Origin: Costus lasius
Lineage: Eukaryota > Streptophyta > Magnoliopsida > Zingiberales > Costaceae
NCBI GenBank assembly: GCA_027563935.2
Contig: CM050454.1
Coordinates: 50,124,596-50,188,595 of the forward strand
Direction: 5' to 3'
DNA length: 64,000 bases
How positions within the stretch are numbered: position 1 is the stretch's first letter; each line of letters opens with the position of its first letter. The translations under genes and the position numbers were made by a program. The notes under the pieces are model-generated. The model was not told the DNA's origin. It did not search any database and worked only from the letters and a program-made list of their open reading frames with translations. This document shows positions 56,513 to 64,000 of this stretch, in pieces.

Positions 56513-56529
56513 TACTTCATCAAAGCCAT

Positions 56530-56613
56530 GATATAAGCGCAAACCACATGTTAGCAAGATACAAGCGCAAACTTCATGTTAACATGATACAAGCGCAAAC
56601 TTCATGTAAACAA
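56530..56613 (-). repeat. 28-bp tandem repeat, three units, in A4 leader
   Basis: Units start at 56530, 56558 and 56586. Each has GATA(T/C)AAGCGCAAAC then CATGT. The second and third are nearly identical. Confidence 0.85.
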
Positions 56614-56679
56614 AGCATGCATCAAGTAAGCGCATCATGAGGATCACATCAGCAAACATAATAGCATGCATAGAGCCTA

Positions 56680-56691
56680 GCTCTGATACCA
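56680..56691 (-). promoter_or_regulatory. A4 primer binding site
   Basis: TGGTATCAGAGC on the minus strand, two bases after the LTR end. Confidence 0.93.
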
Positions 56692-56693
56692 AT

Positions 56694-58386
56694 TGTAGGA
56701 ACCCCTAATTGGGGGGGCAAAAACCCTAAGCATGGCACTAATGAAAAATATGCTAGCGGAAGCAAGGGTTTAAAATCATTTGCATGCCATATGTTCAACT
56801 ATAACCGATTGAATAGGTTGAGATGAAAATCATACCATAGCCATATGCTTGGAAGTCGGTTTGGAAGAAGAGATCAACTTAGGTCTCCTCCACAAGTCCA
56901 CACACAAGATGAAGATGCTCACTTCCTTGAGATCTCTTGTGCTAGCAAGACACCCAAGCCTTCTTGTCGAATGGAAGGGGATGATGAACCTCCTTGTTGC
57001 CGAGAGCTTCACTTGCCCAACCTCTCCTTCTCGTCGTCAACCACACCTCAACGAAAGTCCAAGGCGTTCAAGAGAAGAGAGCAAACGCATATGCGTTTAG
57101 GCGTTTTTGTGAAACCGGCCTTGATGACTTTCCATAAATGGAAGCTCATCAAGCCATGCGCTCAAGCCAACCCAAACGCATTTGAGCATTGAACCATGCG
57201 TTCACAATTGTGAACCGGTTCAAGCTAAACCGTTCCAATCGACTTTGGTTCATGAACCAAACCGAAATGGCTCAAGCCATGTGGTCTAGACCATATTGAA
57301 CCGCAAGGCTCATGATCTAACCATTCATCACCTGATGCCCCTGATCTCTCCGATCTAGCATCATCTCTCTCGATCGAAGCTTACCGATCTCAAGCCCTAA
57401 TCAATCAAACATGATCAGACCAGATCTCACTTACAATCAGAGATTAAATCCCTTTAATCTGAACTCAAAGAATCCAGTCCACACGATCTGACTTAAGTAA
57501 GCCATATCATCAAATTGTGCGACCCTGAGGGTTTCCTTTAAATGTCGGTAACGATAACTTACGTTATCACGATCAGTGAGGGGTATCTAGCAACACATCA
57601 CTGTCTCCCGATATAAAGGAAAGAGTCTTCCAAGACTACTCCCAAACCATAGCACAAGTGTGACTCAATTCACAAGGCATACATGTGTCCTTTGCCACTG
57701 GATGTTCTTATTGGACAAGCGGGTCAAGCTTGTAACTCCAATACGATGAGCATGATTAGATCAGATGCACATAGTCATCTGGGTATGGCCATACACTATC
57801 TCAATCATCTCATATAGGGCGCCCTTTAGAACACCACACTCCTTAAACAAGGAGACGGCAATCCTATGTCTATCACTAGTGCCCTAACCTGATTCAAGCT
57901 CACCATCCAAGATAGTCTATAATCATTATGTTTCAAATGATATTGAACTACCTCAAGACAATGACAATCATCATTCAGAAACACAAGTGATCTCAAGTCA
58001 GAGGACATGTGCCACTTGCTGCATACAAGGATCATTCACATTGTGACAAGCAATGGAATATCCCAGTAGGGTCTGTCCAGTACATCCAATGTACCCATGA
58101 GTCTACATCTTATTCCATGCTCGAAGCATCCTATAAGATTAGCACTCATATTAGTCTCAATCATATCAAGGCTGTCTCAAGTTCACCAAGATATCTCGAC
58201 TAAGGACTTATAGCCTGTCAGCCTAGCTGAACAGCTTTGAGACATTATTCAGAAGTACACTTATTACAGCAGACAAGGTAACAACCTGAATAATAACCAT
58301 GCCTTTTATAAACATACCAGTTTATAACATGATACATTTTATAATCCCAAGGCCTCAAACATTAGCCTTAAGGGCATACCCCAACA
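56694..58386 (-). repeat. A4 5' LTR (1693 bp)
   Basis: Ends TTCCTACA at 56694, starts TGTTGGGG at 58386; at least two differences from the 3' LTR. Confidence 0.94.
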
Positions 58387-59030
58387 CGATGTTATGTACT
58401 CGCCCAGACGTCGCTTACGGGTTAAGCGTGACCAGTCGGTTCTAAAGTAATCCAGGTCAGGCGCACTGGATTGCAGTCAAGAACATTTTAAAATATCTGC
58501 AGAGGACCAAAGATATCTTCTTGGTGTATGGTAGTCAGGAAGAACTCAGTATTGAAGGATATACTGTCGCTTCGTTCCAATCTGACCAGGATGATTTCCG
58601 ATCGCAATCAGGCTATGTTTTTAGCTTGAATGGAGGTGCAGTGGTGTGGAAAAGTTTCAAACAATCTATTGTTGCTGATTCCACAACAGAAGCCGAGTAT
58701 GTTGCAGCCTCGGAAGCATCTAAGGAGGCAGTGTGGATTCGTAAGTTCGTTCAGGAACTTGGTGTTGTTCCTTCGAGTGCAGATCCATTGGTTATCTTCT
58801 GTGATAACACTGGAGCAATAGCACAAGCAAAGGAACCACGGTCGCACCAGAAGTCCAAGCACATACAGAGACGGTTTCACTTGATCCGGGAGATCATTGA
58901 TCGTGGCGAGATCAAAATCTGCAAGGTTCATACAGATGACAATCTGGCTGACCCGCTTACAAAGCCTCTGGCGCAGCAGAAGCATGAGAAGCACTGTAAT
59001 AATATGGGTTTGAGATTTCTCAACCATTAG
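58387..59030 (+). pseudogene. Copia A3 pol, second part (RNase H)
   Basis: Continues the gene cut at 49232. It has TAA at 58443-58445 in place of a Gln codon. The RNase H motif YTDASF reads YTVASF (near 58563), so a catalytic Asp is lost. The remainder runs open to NNMGLRFLNH and stops at 59030. Confidence 0.92.
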
Positions 59031-59039
59031 ATTAAGTGC

Positions 59040-59050
59040 AAGTGGGAGAT
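59040..59050 (+). promoter_or_regulatory. A3 polypurine tract
   Basis: AAGTGGGAGAT directly before the 3' LTR. Confidence 0.8.
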
Positions 59051-60732
59051 TGTTGGGGTATGCCCTTAAGGCTAATGTTTGAGGCCTTGGGATTATATCA
59101 GTATCATGTATAAACTCTATGTTTATAAAGGCAATGGTTGTTATTCAGGTTGTTACATTATCTGCTGCAATATGTATACTTCTGAATAATGTCTCAATGA
59201 TGTTCAGCTAGGCTAACATGCAGTGTAGTCCTTAGTCGAAATATCTTGGTGAACATGAGACAACCTTGATATGATTGAGACTAATATGTGTTCTAATCTT
59301 ATAGGATGCTTTGAGCATGGAATAAGATGTAGACTCATGGGTACATTGGATGTACTGGACAGACCCTACATAGGATGTTCAATTGCTTGTCACAATGTGA
59401 ATAATCCTTGTATGCGAACAAGTGGCATACTTCCTCTGACTTGAGATCACTTGTGTTTCTAAATGATGATTGGCATTGTTTTGAGATAGTTCGATATCAT
59501 TTGAAATATAATGGTTATAGACTATCTTGGATGGTGAGCATGAGTCATGTTAGGGCGCTAGTGATAGACATAGGATTGCCATCTCCTTCATTGGAGTGTG
59601 ATGTTCTAAAGGGGCCCCCTGGATGAGATGATTGAGAAAGTGTATGGCCATACCCAGATGACTATGTTCATCTGATCTAATCATTCTCATCATATTGGAG
59701 TTACAGGCTTGACACGCTTGTCCAATAAGAACATCCAGTGGCAAAGGAAACATGTATGTCTAGTGAAATGGATTCACACTTGTGCTATGGTTTGGGTGTA
59801 GTCTTGGAAGACTCTTTCCTTTATATCGGGAGACAGTGATGTGTTGCTAGATACCCCTCACTGATCGTGATAATGTAAGTTATCGTTACCGACGTTTAAA
59901 GGAAACCCTTAGGGTCGCACAATTTGATGATATGGCTTACTTAAGTCAGATCGTGTGGACTGAATTGTTTGGGTTCAGTTTAAAGGGATTTAATCTCTGA
60001 TTGTAAGTAAGATCTGGTCTGATCATGTTTGATTGATTAGGGCTTGAGATCAGTAAGCTTCGATCGAGAGAATTGATGCTAGATCGGTGAGATCAGGAGC
60101 ATCAGGAGATGAACGGTTAGATCTGGAGCCTTAGGGTTTAATTGTGATCTAGACCAAATGCTTGGGTCAATTGGTCTTTGAACCAAACCAAAATGAACCG
60201 GCTCATCATATGAGCGCATGGTTCAATGGGAAGAGAAAAATGCGATGGTTCACAAGGAGTGAACGCATCACACGTTGAGGGGGTTTTTTCTATTTTGGGA
60301 AACCATGTTTCCAAAACATGGTCACGCCTCACGTTCGCTCCTCTCACGCCTATTGTCGCCTCTTCCTCTCTATGCTCTCTCAACTCTCGTGTGTTGAAGG
60401 AGTTGACGACAAGGAGGTCTCGGCCAAGCAAGACATCTCTTCTTCCCTTCCATTCGATCAGGAGACTTGAAGGTCTTTGCTAGCACAAGGATCAACAAGG
60501 AGTAGGCGATCTTCTTCTTGTGTGCGCATCTTCTGGAGGAGATCCATTTCGCTCTCTTCTTCCAAGGCACCATCCAAGCAATGGCGATGGTATGACTCTT
60601 ATCAATGTATACAAGTTTTAATAGTTGATCATATGACATGCGTGCAACCGATCATCTAGAAACCCTTATTTCCGCTGCCCAAAATTTTATATGCGCCACT
60701 TTAGGGTTTCGCCCCCTTTAAGGGGACTTTCA
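59051..60732 (+). repeat. A3 3' LTR (1682 bp)
   Basis: Begins TGTTGGGGTATGCCC and ends GGGGACTTTCA. It is more diverged than the A2 and A4 LTRs. There is no 5' LTR to compare it with. The first flanking bases are TTATC (60733-60737). Confidence 0.92.
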
Positions 60733-61576
60733 TTATCAATAGAAATTTTATCAATAAATCACGCCATCATATAGTAGAAAGTGGATCATATGCTTTCAAC
60801 AATTTTAACAACAAATTTTAATGATATCATCATCAAAACAATGAGTTTCATATATCCATAAAATCATTTTTCAAGAGAAAACCAATAAGTAGTATAAATA
60901 TGATAAAGTCAAAGATGCACTATAAGAAATAGTCATTAATAAGAGAGTGCAAGTGATACTCACAAAACTATATAGATCATGCTCAATCATTGTCAGGCCA
61001 ATGCAGCTGGGTCCAAAGATGCACCTTTTGAAAATTTTCTGCAAAATTTAAGGTACATAAGGGTTACATAAGGCTCAGTCTGAAAATAGTCTCTAAAAAT
61101 AATAATGATAAAAATAATTTTCTGAAGGGAGAATTAGAGATGTCGCCGGAGGTCTGAAGAGGATGCCGGTGGAAAGAGTCGAGCAGGCAAGAAACATAGG
61201 TAACAAAGGCTATCTGAAAAGCTACTGGCAATGATGGTGGGGGGTACCGACAGTAGAGTGAGTAATCTCTAGTGGCCTACTAGAGAATACAGTCCTGGAG
61301 GTGAGATCGTCGGCCGGTGGGTGCGAGAGATAGCACTGCATAGAAAAAAATTCAGTCACTAATGAAGAGTTTGCTGCATAAATAAAATAAATGGAATAAG
61401 AGGCAGCAAAAGAAGTAAGAATCTGCAGATGGTATAATCCATTGTCGACCGTTGGATACAGTGATGTCAGAGGCAGATGCAGTGGTGGCTAGAGGAGGAA
61501 GACAGTTTCTCTTGAAGATTTCTAAGACTGGAGCCAAAAGAAGCAACACAGGTAGAAAACAAACAAAGCAGTTTTT

Positions 61577-62013
61577 GAATTTTTTATGAAAAGTAGCCAT
61601 ACCCTAGAATAAAATTTAATGATCCAAATAGAAAATGGAAAAAACCAAGTTGTAGAATAATATATGTTCTTTTCAGACGTATGAAAATTAAAGGATCAAA
61701 ATCTGTCAGGAATTTAGGGTATCAACAGAAAGAAGGCTACTCAGATTACAAAACTGCAAAAACTGCACAAAAGTTAATCAAATTTGAAAAGTTGCTATGT
61801 GTCCTAGAATGATCGGAAAATATTTTCATAAAAATAACTACTCCACGAGATAGAACGACACACGAACTTCATATTCCAAGTGAAAAATCTGGGTTTCAAC
61901 TTATTTAAGCATCTCAAAAAGTTGCAGCAAAAGTGTAAATCAGATTAGTCAAAAGAAAACTGCTGCATAAATTAATCATAATCAAAAAGTTGCTTTGTGT
62001 TTTAGAATGATCC
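61577..62013. repeat. Degenerate ~200-bp repeat, two to three units
   Basis: Blocks at 61757-61813 and 61957-62013 share AAAACTGC, then AAGTTGCT(A/T)TGTGT, then TAGAATGATC. A weaker third copy lies at about 61577-61625. Confidence 0.55.
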
Positions 62014-62154
62014 ATGAACTTTAAAATTCAGGAAAAATATCTAGATGATAGACAAAGATGAGTACTTCGATGTTGTGCCAAAGATCAAAATTTTTCTTAA
62101 CCCAGCTTCTTAAAATCGCAGCGAGAAAACACCTACTCAATAAGCAAAAAGTAG

Positions 62155-62345
62155 CTTTAAAATACGGTACCGTGAAATGCTTTACGGCAGTGCCGTATTT
62201 TGCAAAGAACTCTCGGGTTAAAAACTACTCAAAAATATGGTACCATGAACAATATTACGGCAGTGCCGTAAAATACCAAAAACTCTCAGGTGGAAATCAG
62301 ATAAAAAAATACGGTACCATAAAGTAGATTACGGCAGTGCCGTAT
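62155..62345. repeat. Tandem palindromic repeats, ~72-bp period, second locus
   Basis: Three units, each with ACGGTACCGT or ATGGTACCAT followed about 13 bp later by ACGGCAGTGCCGT. The second palindrome is perfectly kept in all three. Confidence 0.85.
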
Positions 62346-62497
62346 TTTGCACAAAATTTTATTTTCCCTGCAAAATAAAAAGAAAAATTAATTCTAAAAA
62401 TAAACTAAAATAAAAGCAACTAAGCTAAGATAGAGTGATTGGGTTGCCTCCTAAGAAGCGCTAATTTTAGGTCCATAGCTTGACCAAAACTCAAACA

Positions 62498-63933
62498 TCA
62501 TGGTGAAGCAGGTGAATCAGTTCCAAAATAAAGAGCAAACAATTTTCTGCATTTTCTTTGTCCAAAAAGCTTAGCCACAAATCTAAATATCCAGAATTTT
62601 ATATAAATCACAATTGATGTGGCTTTCATAATTATGCGTAAATTAAAATCAAAATTTTCAATGATCTTCCTATGTTTGTCAGTAAGCAAAATCATAAGTC
62701 CTATCTTCAACTTTATCTTTTCAATTGCAATAAAAGTAGGACTTCCATCAAAATAATCAAGCATTGGATCATCATAATAATAGTCTTTCTGTTCTACATC
62801 ATATTCCTCAATAAAGCACAAATTTTCAAATAGATCAAAATTTTCAACAATAGCTATGGGCAAAACATCAAGGTGAGATTCATCGATATTTGTAATTTTC
62901 AAATCATCTTCAGGTTCCTCTTGCTCACAATCAAATAGTTTATCAATGTCAAAATCATTATCAAAATCAAGATGAGACTCTTCAAAATCAATTTCCTCAT
63001 GCTTCCCCACAAATAATTCATCATCAGAAGAGTCAAATCAGAATCATATGAGAAATAAGATTTATCAATGTTTACAATAGGATCAGAGTTAACCTCAAAA
63101 GTTTTATCATAAATTTCAACAATATCACCAAAATCACAGTGGGGTTCATTAATGTCTATAATTTTTGAACCTTCATCATGCTCATCAGATTTAACCATAA
63201 ATAAGTTTTCATCAAAATCAGAATTATCATCAAAAAAAGGTTTTTCAATTTCAATTTTCTCAATCTTATCCACAAATAAATTAGCAGATGAATCAATTTC
63301 ACAACAATCAAAATTAGAGTGAGATTCATGAATATTCACATAAGGCTCAATCTCAAAACAATCATAATCATAGGGGGATTTTTCTAAATCAAGTTCTTTA
63401 GTTTCAAACTCAAATAAACAATCTTGTTGTGCTCTCTAGGTTTCCAAAATTTTAGAATTAGCAGTCAAAGATTCTACTTGAGAGACAAGTTGTCTAATCA
63501 TCCCCTTAAGATCTTCAATTTTTTTACTTCTATTTGTTATAAATTGGTTTTGATTTGACATGAATTTTTCAAGCATGGAATCTAACCTAGATTCTTCAGT
63601 TTTCTCAAAGTATGGTTCATAAACATGATTTGAACAATCATCATACAAAGAAGTTTGGTTTTCCCATCTAGAATACAATTGATAAGATTCTTCCCATGAT
63701 AAATTAGGATTTAAAAATGGGCAATCAGAGGAACAATGATCAAAATATCCACAGATATCACATCTAACAGGGGAACAAGATTTCATAGCAGGGTGCATAT
63801 TAAAAGTGTCTAATTTATGAGCCAAATAATCTAACTTATCTACAACAGTGCACCATGAATCATCTTCATACCTTCCTTGTGGCATGTGTACCTCATCTCT
63901 TTTAGTTGCCCATGAGTAGTGATTAAAATACAT
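62498..63933 (-). pseudogene. Gag-like CCHC protein with acidic repeat region, decayed
   Basis: The frame opens just after a TAA upstream of the ATG at 63933 (MYFNHYSWATKRDEVH). A CCHC knuckle CDICGYFDHCSSDC lies near 63760, followed by a NPNLSWEESYQLYSRW segment and a probable coiled coil near 63560-63440. A TAG at 63436-63438 interrupts the frame, which then continues in register. The following part is very acidic with at least five degenerate repeats of the type IxESHxxF (near 63330, 63155, 63070, 62980, 62890). A one-base frameshift lies near 63033. The C-terminus, to 62498, is basic and hydrophobic. The knuckle points to a gag or nucleocapsid role; the repeat region matches nothing I recognise. 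Confidence 0.6.
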
Positions 63934-64000
63934 CTCTTCAAAATAGATAGATTATCCAACACCAATCAATCAAAGAAATTTTTTTTTTCAAAATATAAGA

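Larger units (their letters stand above)
54831..56679 (-). promoter_or_regulatory. A4 5' leader with hairpins and private repeats
   Basis: The three hairpins are kept: Hc 55050-55014, Hb 55162-55131 (outer GACTGTG/CACAGTC), Ha 55367-55342. The tRNA-like arm of A1 and A2 is missing here. Close to the primer site it has two short tandem arrays not seen in A1 or A2, listed separately. Confidence 0.6.
49233..58386 (-). mobile_element. Complete copia family A element A4 (9154 bp), potentially autonomous
   Basis: Both LTRs are 1693 bp (49233-50925 and 56694-58386). At least two differences were seen, near 49276/56737 and 49392/56853. The target duplication is CGATG at 49228-49232 and 58387-58391. 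It inserted in opposite orientation into the RT/RNase H part of A3. Primer site, leader, intact gag-pol and polypurine tract are all present. Confidence 0.96.
60733..64000 (-). mobile_element. 3' part of a gypsy-type, apparently non-autonomous element
   Basis: On the minus strand a gag-like gene (63933-62498) is followed at once by GCGCTTCTTAGGAGGCAACC (62461-62442), a tail motif I associate with plant Athila/Tat gypsy elements, then by palindromic repeats and AT-rich repeated DNA. No protease, RT or integrase appears between gag and tail. This suggests a gag-only, large non-autonomous derivative. Its upstream part and both ends are outside the window or not recognised. 60733-61560 holds no feature I can name beyond GCCGG-containing stretches near 61140-61320. 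Confidence 0.45.

Noticed and set aside
61352..61600. 82-codon minus-strand frame with a hydrophobic end
   Set aside because: AT-rich noncoding DNA partly made of repeats; no domain and no support from a second copy.

Overview
The window is a plant nuclear genome segment built almost entirely of nested long-terminal-repeat (LTR) retrotransposons. I see no host gene, tRNA, rRNA or CRISPR. The plant signs are Ty1/copia polyproteins of plant type, primer binding sites complementary to initiator-Met tRNA (TGGTATCAGAGC/G), a Ty3/gypsy chromovirus, and Athila/Tat-type gypsy debris. I cannot name the species.

Layout, left to right. (1) 1-6916: copia family 'A', copy A1, minus strand, 3' part outside the window; frameshifted pol, leader, 5' LTR. 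(2) 6917-8310 and 16627-17772: minus-strand remnant of an Athila-like ORF1 element, split by (3) 8311-16626: a complete plus-strand chromovirus with two 1802-bp LTRs that look identical, target duplication GACTT and an uninterrupted 1543-aa gag-pol. (4) 17773-45199: two minus-strand copia family 'B' elements joined as LTR1-body B1-LTR2-body B2-LTR3. LTR2 is a mosaic of LTR1-like and LTR3-like halves, and the outer flanks do not form a target duplication. B2 carries a solo LTR of family A (28417-30130, duplication GTTTT). LTR3 is split by A2 (35146-44219, plus strand, duplication CCTGC). (5) 45200-47096: noncoding DNA resembling a Tat/Athila-type LTR, with two kinds of short repeat. (6) 47097-60732: A3, plus strand, lacking its 5' part, interrupted by A4 (49233-58386, minus strand, duplication CGATG), which has an intact 1294-aa gag-pol. 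(7) 60733-64000: 3' part of a minus-strand element, apparently non-autonomous, with a decayed CCHC gag-like gene and the same palindromic repeats as region 5.

How the parts work together. In intact copies the LTR supplies promoter and poly(A) signals, the leader carries the tRNA primer site and probably packaging signals, and one polyprotein supplies capsid, protease, integrase, reverse transcriptase and RNase H. Only the chromovirus and A4 look able to encode all of these. A2 inserted recently but has two stop codons, so it was probably mobilised in trans or decayed after insertion.

The most unusual signal is RNA-like. The leaders of families A and B share three hairpins of the same design: outer stem, 5' bulge of 5-7 nt, inner stem, small loop. 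Their stems differ in sequence between families yet stay paired. Several LTR hairpins behave the same way. All comparisons were by eye.
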